From Flavobacterium gawalongense (lineage in GTDB: Bacteria; Bacteroidota; Bacteroidia; Flavobacteriales; Flavobacteriaceae): DNA of 64,000 nt. The notes under the pieces are model-generated. The model was not told where the DNA came from. It saw nothing but the letters and a program-made list of their open reading frames with translations, and did not search any database. The position numbers and the translations under genes are program-made. The stretch spans positions 124,001 through 188,000 of the forward strand of contig NZ_VJZP01000001.1 of the NCBI RefSeq assembly GCF_007097265.1, written 5' to 3'. Shown one piece after another: positions 43,355-51,796 of this stretch (position 1 is the stretch's first letter; every line of letters starts with the position of its first letter).

Positions 43355-44703
43355 TATTTTTTTTCTTTATTTTTTTTTACATCTGTCTTATAATAATTAG
43401 GGGGGAACCCACTCAGAGTTCTCCATATTTCATACCAAATGGGTACAGTATTCAGTAAAGCAATTGTTTGTGCTCCTGACCCTATACTTAATTGTTTTGG
43501 CCATTTTGCTTCATCGGGATCCGGAGCAACCAAGATTCGGTATTTTCCATTATCACTAATGAAATTTTCGATTGCTACAATTTCTCCTCCAAAAGTCCCA
43601 TAAGACACATCCGGCCAACCGGAAAAAACAATTGTCGGCCAACCGTCAAAGAAAATCCTCACCTTTTCCCCTTTTTTGATTAATGGCAAATCGACCGGTT
43701 TTACGAAAGTTTCGACGGCAATATCATATTTTGATGGCATAATGCCCGCAATTGGCGTCCCTTCCTTGATTGTTTCGCCCAAACCCGATTGCAAAGCACG
43801 ATTTACATAACCGCTTTGCGGCGCTTTAATGTAGTACATTCCGTTACGAATGGAGTAATTCACGTATTGGTTTTCCAGTTTATTGACTTGTGATTCGGTA
43901 TCGTATTTGTTGCTCAAAGCGGTATATTGATCGCTTTTTGCTTTTGAGGACTTCTCGGAATATTCAGCCGTAATCCTATTTATTTCAATTTTTGCATTGA
44001 TGAATTCGTTTTTGCTGGTCAAAAATTTATTTTCTTGTGTGATAATTTTCGCATCAACTTCTTGTAGTTTCAAACGCTTTTCCTCAACATCTGTCAATGG
44101 CTTTAAACCTTCTTTATTCAACTGAACCGAACGATTAAATTGTGTATTGGCAATTTTGAGTTGTGTTTTTACAGCCACAAGATCCATGCTGTCGCTTTTT
44201 ACTTTCAGCAATGATTGTTTTATTTTGTTTCTTGCCTGTTCCAGTTTTAATGTTTTTTCGCTTTCAATGGCCTGAATTTGAATTGAAAGTGTATTTACTT
44301 TTGAACCATAAGACTCAACCGATAATTTTTTTGCGTCGGCTTGATTTTTAGTGTTTTTCACCAAATTCGGGTCTAAATAATCCTCTTTAATTTCAGAAAT
44401 GAATAAAATTGTATCCCCTTTATTGACAAAATCGCCCTCCTGAACATACCATTTTTCTATTCGTCCAGAAATCACGGTTTGAATGGTTTGTGGTCTTTGG
44501 CTCGGTTTTAAAGTAGTTACTGATCCTGAGCCCGAAATATTTTGTGTCCAGGGCAAAAAAAGGGCAATTACTCCAATAACAGAAACTCCTGCAATAATTC
44601 GGTTTAGAATTTTATAATGTGGACGATTGCTCAAATTCTTGACAGTCCTGTATTTTTCAAGAGGTTCAAGCAATATTCTGTTTTCTTTTGAAATATTTAA
44701 CAT
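43354..44703 (-). CDS. HlyD-family membrane fusion protein
   Basis: The 449-residue protein has one membrane span near residues 35-52 (IIAGVSVIGVIALFLPW), a biotinyl-lipoyl-like segment (GRIEKWYVQEGDFVNKGDTILFISE), a long coiled coil (about 115-270) and a second lipoyl half (YYIKAPQSGYVNRAL). Such adaptors bridge an inner-membrane ABC transporter to TolC. It starts five bases after the ABC transporter stop and its stop overlaps the start of the TolC-like gene. The order ABC-HlyD-TolC points to export of a peptide, protein or small molecule across both membranes. Confidence 0.9.
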   Translation of the reverse strand: MLNISKENRILLEPLEKYRTVKNLSNRPHYKILNRIIAGVSVIGVIALFLPWTQNISGSGSVTTLKPSQRPQTIQTVISGRIEKWYVQEGDFVNKGDTILFISEIKEDYLDPNLVKNTKNQADAKKLSVESYGSKVNTLSIQIQAIESEKTLKLEQARNKIKQSLLKVKSDSMDLVAVKTQLKIANTQFNRSVQLNKEGLKPLTDVEEKRLKLQEVDAKIITQENKFLTSKNEFINAKIEINRITAEYSEKSSKAKSDQYTALSNKYDTESQVNKLENQYVNYSIRNGMYYIKAPQSGYVNRALQSGLGETIKEGTPIAGIMPSKYDIAVETFVKPVDLPLIKKGEKVRIFFDGWPTIVFSGWPDVSYGTFGGEIVAIENFISDNGKYRILVAPDPDEAKWPKQLSIGSGAQTIALLNTVPIWYEIWRTLSGFPPNYYKTDVKKNKEKK

Positions 44704-44708
44704 CCTTT

Positions 44709-46370
44709 TTATTTTTTTGTATCAAGAACAATTGTACCCTTATGCATCGTGATTACTCTATTGCATTTTGTTTCCCAATACGGGTTTTTGGAAGAAACAA
44801 TTACAGTCCATTGATTTTTATCCGAATTTATAAAATCGATAATTTCGTTGGCAACTTCTTCATCCATTGTATCGGTTGGGTCTTCATAGAAAAGTATTTT
44901 TGGCTTGTGAATAATGCTTCTTGCCAATAGAATCTTTTGTGCATTTGACGATGAAAGTTGTCTCCCTTCCGGAAAAATTTTAGTGTCCAAACCTTTAGGC
45001 AAAGTTTTGATAAATGACGAAAGCTGTACCGCATCAATTGCCCATTTTAAATCTTTGTCCGAAATGGTTTTATCATTGAAAGTAATGTTTTCAAGAATTG
45101 TCCCTTCAAAAGGGGTTTCATTATAAATAATGGAACTTATTTGTGAACGATATTCTTTGAGATTTATTTTTCTGAAAGTAACATCGTTAATATAAAAAGA
45201 CCCTGAAGTTTGACCCAACAATCCTGATAATATTCGGATCAAAGTTGTTTTCCCGGAACCATTTTCCCCGTCAATTACTATCTTTTCACCTTGATTAATT
45301 TTCAAGGTAATAGCAGTTAAAATGTTGTTTTTTGAATCCGGAAACTTAAACCCTATATTTTCTGTTTCTAAAAAAATATCGGTATTGTAACATGCAATGT
45401 CAGTTTCCGAATCTTCTTCTAAATGCTTATCGGTTACTTGTCCAATTTTTTCGACCGAAGTCAAAACGTCATAGAAAGTTTCTAATCCCAGAATTATTTT
45501 CTCTACAGAGTTAATAACCAATAAAATAATAATTTCCGCAGCAACAAATTGACCAATATTCATTTGCTGATTGATGACCAAAAAACCACCAATAGATAAT
45601 AAGCTTGCCGTGATAATCATTTTGAAAACAATCAGCTGGCTAAATTGTTTTTTAATGACGTTGAAATGTTTTTCACGATAATTTAAATAATCACTGACTA
45701 GATTGTCGTTTTTTTGTAAAGCGTAATCAAAACTATTCTCGTTTCTAAAACTGAAATTGTTACGCGCCATTTCTTGCAACCAACTGGCGACTTTGTATTT
45801 GAATTTTGATTCTTTTAAACTGGTCTCTAACCCGGTATTATAAGAATATTTGAATATGATATACAAAAGGAAAAACAACAAAACCCCAAAGACAATAAAA
45901 AACGGATGATATAACGATAAAAGAATTATTCCAAAAAACATTTGTAGCATTGCTCCTGAAAAGTCTATTAACAGTTTTGAAATTCCTTTTTGGATAGTCA
46001 TTGTGTCGAAAAAACGATTGGCTAAATCTGGCGGATAGGTATTATATAATTCTTCAAATTTTATTTTTGGGAATCTTACCGCAAAATCAAACGAAGAACG
46101 AACGAAGATTTTCTGTTGCAAATTTTCAGTTATTCGCAATTGCATTAGTGACAAGATCCCAACAAAGGCAACTCCAATAACTACAAGTATGATTAGAACA
46201 ATCCAGGAAACACTAACTCTTCCAGACTGAATAAAATTGGTAATGGCTTGAATTCCTAGAGGCAGCGATAGACTTACGAGACCCGAAAAAATAGCATAGA
46301 AGAAAATTTGATAAACATCTTTTTTGTCTAATTTTAATAAATCCCAAAATCTTTTTAATGGTGTCATCAT
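44709..46370 (-). CDS. ABC exporter half-transporter with an atypical ATPase domain
   Basis: The 553-residue protein has about six transmembrane spans (ABC_membrane type 1) and a nucleotide-binding domain with Walker A GENGSGKTT near 376-384. The signature reads LSSSNAQKILLARS instead of LSGGQ, and Walker B is ILFYEDPTD, so the usual DE pair is ED: the Walker B aspartate is glutamate and the catalytic glutamate is aspartate. It lacks a C39 peptidase domain. It may hydrolyse ATP slowly, or work with a second half-transporter. It heads the exporter operon. A start at either of two adjacent ATGs is possible. Confidence 0.9.
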   Translation of the reverse strand: MMTPLKRFWDLLKLDKKDVYQIFFYAIFSGLVSLSLPLGIQAITNFIQSGRVSVSWIVLIILVVIGVAFVGILSLMQLRITENLQQKIFVRSSFDFAVRFPKIKFEELYNTYPPDLANRFFDTMTIQKGISKLLIDFSGAMLQMFFGIILLSLYHPFFIVFGVLLFFLLYIIFKYSYNTGLETSLKESKFKYKVASWLQEMARNNFSFRNENSFDYALQKNDNLVSDYLNYREKHFNVIKKQFSQLIVFKMIITASLLSIGGFLVINQQMNIGQFVAAEIIILLVINSVEKIILGLETFYDVLTSVEKIGQVTDKHLEEDSETDIACYNTDIFLETENIGFKFPDSKNNILTAITLKINQGEKIVIDGENGSGKTTLIRILSGLLGQTSGSFYINDVTFRKINLKEYRSQISSIIYNETPFEGTILENITFNDKTISDKDLKWAIDAVQLSSFIKTLPKGLDTKIFPEGRQLSSSNAQKILLARSIIHKPKILFYEDPTDTMDEEVANEIIDFINSDKNQWTVIVSSKNPYWETKCNRVITMHKGTIVLDTKK

Positions 46371-46518
46371 TTTATTTTTAAAAACTGTTTAAACAAGATT
46401 TATATTAAAATCGGTCGAACTTATTACTATCTGTCAATAATTCGAAAGGAAATTATTGTACAGAAATGCAATCAAAGTTAGAACAAAAAACTTTTTTACG
46501 GTTATCATACGTTCTTTA

Positions 46519-46704
46519 TTACAATACGTTTTTAGAAAATTTACCCTCCTTAGATTCAATAGAGAACAATAAACACAAAGAAATAAACTTGGATGCATAG
46601 GAAGGAATTTCTATATCGCTTTTCAATCTTGCGGCAATTATCCCCAGAAATAAAAACAATAAAGCCCGATTTGGTAAATTGTCTAACAGTAAATCTAAAT
46701 TCAT
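46519..46704 (-). pseudogene. N-terminal remnant of an SbtA-like bicarbonate permease
   Basis: The 61-residue frame reads MNLDLLLDNLPNRALLFLFLG, then IIAARLKSDIEIPSYASKFI and LCLLFSIESKEGKFSKNVL. The first 50 residues match the start of sodium-dependent bicarbonate transporters of the SbtA/DUF897 family, including the SDIEIP and SKFIS stretches and LLFSI. Full-length members are near 320 residues, so all but the first two helices is gone. It is a few bases from the Sua5 stop and less than 3 kb from carbonic anhydrase and SulP, which suggests an old inorganic-carbon cluster. Confidence 0.7.
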
Positions 46705-46707
46705 TTT

Positions 46708-47667
46708 TTATTTTTTTGTGGCGCGTTCTAATCTGTCGTTAATGGATTTTCCTAATTCAAAATCCGGAAATCGTTCTGCAACAATCATATCTAAGTCCAT
46801 TTTATCCAATCGATGCATTGCAGCATACAAATGTGACGTAGCTTCCTTTAAATCGCCTTTTTCGGATAAAATTTCTTGATAGATTACACAAGCATTTTTG
46901 ATTCGCTCCTTAAAAAGCAACAATCCGATTTTTTTGTCAGGAAATCCCTTGATGAATTGCGCTACATCACTTTCTAAAAAAGTGGTGGTTGCCGGTGCGT
47001 AATGTCGTGATAACATTCCCGGCGCATCCGGTGCGTTTTCTTTTTTGTTTTTAATTTGAATTTTTCCGATAACTCCTTCAATATCTTCCACAGAAATGGA
47101 ACCCAATCGATATAATACCGGTTCTTCATTTTCAAAACCAATTATCGTAGATTCTATTCCGTTTTGGCAATCGCCTCCATCTAAAACCATCTGTAATTTT
47201 TCGCTAAAATATTCAGCAACATGCAAAGCATTTGTTGGACTTATCGCCCCAAAAGGATTGGCACTTGGAGCAGCTAACGGAAAATCTAAGACTTCCAACA
47301 ATGCCAAAGTCGTAGCATGATTTGGAATTCTAATAGCCACGGAATCTTTTCCGGCAGTAACTAAATCGGGAACCGACTCTTGTTTTTTCAACACCATTGT
47401 CAAAGGACCCGGCCAAAATTTATCAGCTAATAATCTGGCTTTTTCCGGAATCTCTTTTGCTAATTCGTCTAATTGTTCTACCGATTTAATATGAACAATT
47501 AACGGATTAAAAAAAGGCCTTTGCTTCATTTCAAAAATCGCTTTTATGGCTTTTTCGCTGTAAATATTCCCGGCCAACCCATAAACTGTTTCTGTTGGAA
47601 TGGCAACCAAATCTTCTTGGATTAAAATCTTGGCTGCTTTTGAAATGTCTTTTGAAACTATTGTCAT
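46708..47667 (-). CDS. L-threonylcarbamoyladenylate synthase (Sua5/YrdC type)
   Basis: The 319-residue protein has a YrdC domain (residues about 1-200), with PTETVYGLAGNI, KQRPFFNPLIVHI, WPGPLTMVLKKQ, SVAIRIPNH and APSANPFGAISPT, followed by the C-terminal Sua5 domain. It makes threonylcarbamoyl-AMP for the universal t6A37 tRNA modification. The length identifies the two-domain Sua5 form rather than the short TsaC. It shares a strand with the preceding gene, with an eight-base gap, and is probably co-transcribed with the DUF6671 gene. Confidence 0.95.
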   Translation of the reverse strand: MTIVSKDISKAAKILIQEDLVAIPTETVYGLAGNIYSEKAIKAIFEMKQRPFFNPLIVHIKSVEQLDELAKEIPEKARLLADKFWPGPLTMVLKKQESVPDLVTAGKDSVAIRIPNHATTLALLEVLDFPLAAPSANPFGAISPTNALHVAEYFSEKLQMVLDGGDCQNGIESTIIGFENEEPVLYRLGSISVEDIEGVIGKIQIKNKKENAPDAPGMLSRHYAPATTTFLESDVAQFIKGFPDKKIGLLLFKERIKNACVIYQEILSEKGDLKEATSHLYAAMHRLDKMDLDMIVAERFPDFELGKSINDRLERATKK

Positions 47668-47675
47668 AATTTATT

Positions 47676-48512
47676 TTAAGGATTGCAAAAATCACAGTAC
47701 GTAGGATCTTCGGTCATTTTTTTATGTGGATAAAATTCCTCAGAAGTATGATTACACTTTTTACAAGCATAAATAAAACTCAAAGTAGAACGCGTAGCCG
47801 AATTACAGCAGTCACACGGTAATCCCATTTTGGCATCAGAAACCACAAATCCCGGAGTTTCACACATAGGACATAGCGACCGAATTGAATTTACTAATTT
47901 TAGCGTGGCTTTTTCAATCACTTTCATCCGTGTTGGATTGTACAGTGCGCGCATATCGGTTTCGACATATACTTTCCCAAATTCTTTCATCATTTCATGA
48001 AAGCTTTCGTTTAAAATCCTTTCGTCAGTGATTCCTTTAACTATTTTAGAAATATCCTTTTCTGATGGTTTTAAAATAAGCCCGTGAGATGGAAATTTTA
48101 CTTGAGTCGCAAATTCCAGTAGCCCGGCTTCATTTTTAATTTCGCTGCCATTGAAATTGGTATCCGTACTGATTTCTCTTGCTATAATTTCTAACTCATT
48201 TTTTTTATCAATAAGAATTAACATTTCATCATCGGCATGAGCAATAAAAATCGTGGGATGCATACCAAAAGACCCTTCGCTGGCAATCCCTAAATCGCAA
48301 TCATTCTCTTTCATGGCAAGGAGACATTTATTGCGAAGAGTTGTTAGCGCATCCTCTTTTCTGGCAATTTCTCCCGAAAAAGTTCCCAAGGTATCAGTGT
48401 CAAATTTATCGGACACAAAGCAACTCACTCCAAATTCTTTTTCAAAAATTGGTGCAATCACGTTTTCTTTTTTATGCTTAGTTGCGATAAGAAGTTTTCT
48501 GCCTTGAAACAT
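47676..48512 (-). CDS. DUF6671-like protein with a C-terminal zinc-ribbon
   Basis: The 278-residue protein has no recognised catalytic motif in its first 200 residues, which begin MFQGRKLLIATKHKKENVIA and include SEGSFGMHPT and ILIDKKNELE. The C-terminal end carries paired cysteines, CPMCETPGFV, CDCCNSATR, CKKCNH and CDFCNP, that could hold one or two zinc ions. DUF6671 is a name only; no function is established. It is between Sua5 and carbonic anhydrase on the same strand with small gaps, so they may form one transcript. Confidence 0.7.
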   Translation of the reverse strand: MFQGRKLLIATKHKKENVIAPIFEKEFGVSCFVSDKFDTDTLGTFSGEIARKEDALTTLRNKCLLAMKENDCDLGIASEGSFGMHPTIFIAHADDEMLILIDKKNELEIIAREISTDTNFNGSEIKNEAGLLEFATQVKFPSHGLILKPSEKDISKIVKGITDERILNESFHEMMKEFGKVYVETDMRALYNPTRMKVIEKATLKLVNSIRSLCPMCETPGFVVSDAKMGLPCDCCNSATRSTLSFIYACKKCNHTSEEFYPHKKMTEDPTYCDFCNP

Positions 48513-48542
48513 ACTGGTTATTCGTTAAAACTTATTTCAATC

Positions 48543-49187
48543 TTATCTATTTACAATCATGGTATCATCATAGAAAGTTACTATACCAGTTGTAATATCA
48601 TGCGTTCCTCCTACAATTCCGATCTCACCTTTTTCTATCATTTCTTTTAGAATTGGGCTGCGTTCCATTATGGCATGCACCGTTCTTTTTACATTTATGG
48701 TAGCCACTTTTTCTACGAACTCCCCATTACTTGAACTGCGATTTTCGGTTTCGGTTTTTTCATCATAAACAGCCGGTTGGATTTTGCTTAACAGAGCGGT
48801 TAAGTTACCCATTTCCACATGATCACAAGCACCTTTTATGGCACCACATTTTGTATGCCCCAAAACTACAATTATTTTCGATCCAGCCACTTTACAAGCG
48901 AACTCCATGCTGCCTAAAATATCTTCGTTAATAATATTGCCCGCAATACGAACACTAAAAACGTCTCCCAAACCTTGGTCAAAAATCAACTCCGCCGAAG
49001 TTCGAGAGTCTATGCAACTCAAAATAACGGCAAAAGGGTGTTGCCCATCCGATGTTTCATTAGCCTGCTGCAAAAGGTTACGGTTTATTTTAAGATTATT
49101 CACAAATCTTTTATTACCTTCTTTTAATATATCAATCGCCATTGTAGGGGTAATGGCATCTTGCATTTCTTTGTTTAATGTTTTCAT
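48543..49187 (-). CDS. Beta-class carbonic anhydrase
   Basis: The 214-residue protein has the zinc and dyad residues of beta-carbonic anhydrases: C58, D60 and R62 in SCIDSRTSAE, and H111 and C114 in GHTKCGAI. It interconverts CO2 and bicarbonate. It lies 36 bases downstream of the SulP transporter gene and is probably co-transcribed with it, so imported bicarbonate can be converted or supplied to carboxylases. The arrangement SulP plus carbonic anhydrase is a recurrent unit for bicarbonate handling in bacteria. Confidence 0.95.
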   Translation of the reverse strand: MKTLNKEMQDAITPTMAIDILKEGNKRFVNNLKINRNLLQQANETSDGQHPFAVILSCIDSRTSAELIFDQGLGDVFSVRIAGNIINEDILGSMEFACKVAGSKIIVVLGHTKCGAIKGACDHVEMGNLTALLSKIQPAVYDEKTETENRSSSNGEFVEKVATINVKRTVHAIMERSPILKEMIEKGEIGIVGGTHDITTGIVTFYDDTMIVNR

Positions 49188-49223
49188 TGTTTTCTGTTTT
49201 TTATTTTTAAAAAAGTTTCTGTT

Positions 49224-50777
49224 TTATGCAGGTTCGATACAGTTTATTTTTTCAACCGTTATGTTCTTGGTCTTGGCATTAATCTGATAGTCTTTTATGA
49301 ATTCAACCACATCATAATCAATGGATTTAGAGTTAGAGCAGTCAATAATCACTTTTGAATTGACAGGGATACTATCCAGAGCTTGTATCACACTTGGTTT
49401 ATTAAAGAATGAAACTTCTTCGGCCAAAACAATATGGTGTACTTCATGTCCCTCTTCGGTAGTAGTAACATCTCTCAATTGGTAAGAATTTCGGTAACTA
49501 TGGCGTAAAGCATAAAAGCCACCCAATAGCATCCCTACGGTAATCCCTTTTAGCAAATCGGTTGCCAAAATAGCCACAACAGTTGCCGCAAATGGAATAA
49601 ACTGTTCCCAACCTAATTTATACATCTCTTTAAAAAGAGCTGGTTTGGCCAATTTATAACCCACCATCAATAAAATAGCCGCCAAACTTGCCAATGGTAT
49701 CATATTCAATACACTTGCAATAGTAATGGCACTTAACAGCAGAAAGAAACCGTGAAGGATAGCGGACATTTTTGTTTTTCCTCCAAAAGATATATTTGCC
49801 GAACTTCGAACAATTACTTGCGTAATAGGTAACCCACCAATTAAACCAGAAATTATATTTCCTAAACCTTGCGCTTTTAGCTCTCTATTGGCTGGCGTAA
49901 TTCTTTTATCCGGGTCTAATTTATCGGTTGCCTCAACGCTTAATAAAGTTTCTAAACTACCCACAACAGCGATTATAATAGCGACTTTATACACTTCTGG
50001 ATTAGATAACGCGGTAAAATCAGGCAAAGTAAACTGCCCGAAAAACTCCGAAACGGAATGCGGCACCGGCAACCGTACCACTTGGTCGGCAGCTAAACTA
50101 AAATCCAGCATCCCGCTTTGAAAAAAATAATTCATCACAATACCCAATACCACTACCACAATTGGCCCTTGTATCAATTGGAATATTTTATGTTTTTTTG
50201 TCAATACCTTATCCCACAATATCAGTATAGCCAAGGATATTACTCCAATAAGCACTGCCCCTGGCGTTATAAATTCAAATGCTTTAAAAATCTCAGAAAA
50301 CGTGTTTTGTCCATCCGCCTGCAAAAAAGCATCATCCCCAACAGCGTCTTTGTCCCAACCCAATGCATGAGGTATCTGCTTTAATATAATCAAAAGACCA
50401 ATACCGGTAAGCATCCCCTTAATCACAGAAGACGGAAAAAAGTAAGCAACAAAGCCCGCTTTGGCATATCCCAAAATGAGCTGGATAATTCCAGCCAAAA
50501 CAACGGCCGTTAAAAATGCTGTCCATGAACCCCCAAGCGAAGCAATAGAAGTTAGAACAATAACTGCCAATCCCGCAGCGGGACCGCTAACACCCAGAGG
50601 AGAACCGCTGGAAACGCCTACCACAATGCCCCCAACAATACCTGCAATGATACCGGCAAACAATGGCGCGCCAGAGGCCAATGCAATTCCAAGACACAAA
50701 GGAACCGCTACAAAAAATACAACAATGCTTGCGGGCAAATCGTTTTTCAGTTCTTTAAACATATTTTTTAATTCCAT
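49224..50777 (-). CDS. SulP family anion transporter (likely bicarbonate)
   Basis: The 517-residue protein has the SulP fold of 10-14 spans: DLPASIVVFFVAVPLCLGIALASGAP, SGPAAGLAVIVL, and a short C-terminal STAS domain (from about residue 440) with KVIIDCSNSKSIDYDVVEFI. SulP members carry sulfate, bicarbonate or other anions. Coupling to carbonic anhydrase downstream favours bicarbonate, but the motif does not prove it. It diverges from a TetR regulator across a perfect 33-bp palindrome, and on its own side TATCTTTG (50810-50803) is a suitable -7 box. Confidence 0.9.
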   Translation of the reverse strand: MELKNMFKELKNDLPASIVVFFVAVPLCLGIALASGAPLFAGIIAGIVGGIVVGVSSGSPLGVSGPAAGLAVIVLTSIASLGGSWTAFLTAVVLAGIIQLILGYAKAGFVAYFFPSSVIKGMLTGIGLLIILKQIPHALGWDKDAVGDDAFLQADGQNTFSEIFKAFEFITPGAVLIGVISLAILILWDKVLTKKHKIFQLIQGPIVVVVLGIVMNYFFQSGMLDFSLAADQVVRLPVPHSVSEFFGQFTLPDFTALSNPEVYKVAIIIAVVGSLETLLSVEATDKLDPDKRITPANRELKAQGLGNIISGLIGGLPITQVIVRSSANISFGGKTKMSAILHGFFLLLSAITIASVLNMIPLASLAAILLMVGYKLAKPALFKEMYKLGWEQFIPFAATVVAILATDLLKGITVGMLLGGFYALRHSYRNSYQLRDVTTTEEGHEVHHIVLAEEVSFFNKPSVIQALDSIPVNSKVIIDCSNSKSIDYDVVEFIKDYQINAKTKNITVEKINCIEPA

Positions 50778-50802
50778 AATCGTTTTTTTTAGTCAGATAC
50801 GC

Positions 50803-50810
50803 CAAAGATA
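50803..50810 (-). promoter_or_regulatory. Candidate -7 element of the SulP gene
   Basis: The minus strand reads TATCTTTG. It lies 26 bases from the SulP ATG, with the 33-bp palindrome directly upstream of it. No matching TTTG is found 19 bases away. Confidence 0.55.
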
Positions 50811-50818
50811 GAAATAAT

Positions 50819-50851
50819 ATTATTAATGATAGTATTACTATCATTAATAAT
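50819..50851. promoter_or_regulatory. Perfect 33-bp palindrome, likely TetR-type operator
   Basis: Sixteen-base arms (from ATTATTAATGATAGTA at 50819 and its exact complement ending at 50851) surround a single central T. It sits between the divergent SulP and TetR promoters, overlapping or adjoining the upstream boxes of both. This is the standard position for autoregulation by a TetR-family repressor. Confidence 0.8.
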
Positions 50852-50869
50852 TGTAAAATAAATTTTAGC

Positions 50870-50877
50870 TATATTTG
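50870..50877 (+). promoter_or_regulatory. Candidate -7 element of the TetR gene
   Basis: TATATTTG matches TAnnTTTG exactly; a TTG lies 16 bases upstream at 50851-50853, at the edge of the palindrome. Confidence 0.65.
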
Positions 50878-50947
50878 CCAAAGAAAGTTGAAGCAACTTC
50901 TTTTTCAGTCATTTATTATACAAAGACCAATCAATACAAGGATACAA

Positions 50948-51625
50948 ATGGAGCTACAGTTGCAAATAAAAATGAATGAGGCGTTATTTCTCCGTAATCC
51001 TGAACAGACGGAGTTGGGAAAAAAGATTCTTATGCACAGCATTCAATTGATCTATAAAAACGGCTTCGAAACCTTTACCTTTAAAAAATTGGCAAAAGAC
51101 ATTGGTACAACCGAAGCGGGTATTTACCGATACTTTGAAAACAAACATCGCTTGCTGTTATATCTTGTAGCTTGGTATTGGAGTTGGCTTGAATACCAGA
51201 TAAGCTTTCATACCAATAATATTAATGACCCCTTGATTAGATTAAAAATGGTAATCAAATTATTAGCCACAACAGTAAAAGATGATGAAAAAACAAGTTA
51301 TGTTAACGAGAGCCTATTGCATCAAATTGTTATTTCGGAAGGTTCAAAAGCATATTTAACAAAGCATGTAAGCGAAGACAATAGACACCATTTTTTTAAA
51401 CCATACAAAGATCTTTGTGCCGTTATCGGGGATTTAATTTCAGAATGCAATCCGAAATACAAATACCCGAAATCATTAGCCTCCACTATCATTGAAATGG
51501 CGCATTTTCAGAATTTTTTCATGAACAACCTGCCTTCACTTACCGATTTTGGGATAAATAAGGACGAGGCAAAAATCATTTCTTTTCTGGATGATTTGGT
51601 GTTTTCCAGCATAAATAAAATTTAG
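50948..51625 (+). CDS. TetR/AcrR family regulator
   Basis: I use the ATG at 50948; a TTG at 50888 would add 20 residues that match nothing and is unlikely. The 225-residue protein has the TetR helix-turn-helix in ILMHSIQLIYKNGFETFTFKKLAKDIGTTEAGIYRYFENKHRLL, followed by a helical ligand domain with unusual aromatic-rich segments. It probably binds the palindrome at 50819-50851 and controls itself and the divergent SulP-carbonic anhydrase genes. The ligand is unknown. Confidence 0.9.
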   Translation: MELQLQIKMNEALFLRNPEQTELGKKILMHSIQLIYKNGFETFTFKKLAKDIGTTEAGIYRYFENKHRLLLYLVAWYWSWLEYQISFHTNNINDPLIRLKMVIKLLATTVKDDEKTSYVNESLLHQIVISEGSKAYLTKHVSEDNRHHFFKPYKDLCAVIGDLISECNPKYKYPKSLASTIIEMAHFQNFFMNNLPSLTDFGINKDEAKIISFLDDLVFSSINKI

Positions 51626-51659
51626 TTGTCGATGAGATCTCTGTTTTGCAGGAGCTCCA

Positions 51660-51796
51660 TCCAATTCAAAAAAAAACATGCTTAACCCAAGAGCTGATCC
51701 TGTGAAGGTAAATAAAGGGAAACAACAAGGTGAAAATAGAGCTGTAAAGAAAAGTCCAAACACTCCTAATTTGTCTATGTTTGATTTTAGTTTCAT
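51660..51796 (-). pseudogene. Truncated MerC-like gene
   Basis: The first 40 or so residues read MKLKSNIDKLGVFGLFFTAL, then FSPCCFPLFTFTGSALGLSMFF. This is the start of MerC mercury-transport-type membrane proteins, whose SPCCFP motif in the first helix binds the metal. The rest of the frame (from about 51660 left) reads off-family, so the gene ends shortly after the first span. Its ATG overlaps the MFS transporter stop by four bases, so it belonged to the operon TonB receptor-MFS-MerC. Confidence 0.75.

Noticed and set aside
50888..50947. Longer TetR protein from a TTG start
   Set aside because: The additional 20 residues match nothing in the family and the ATG at 50948 gives a normal N terminus.
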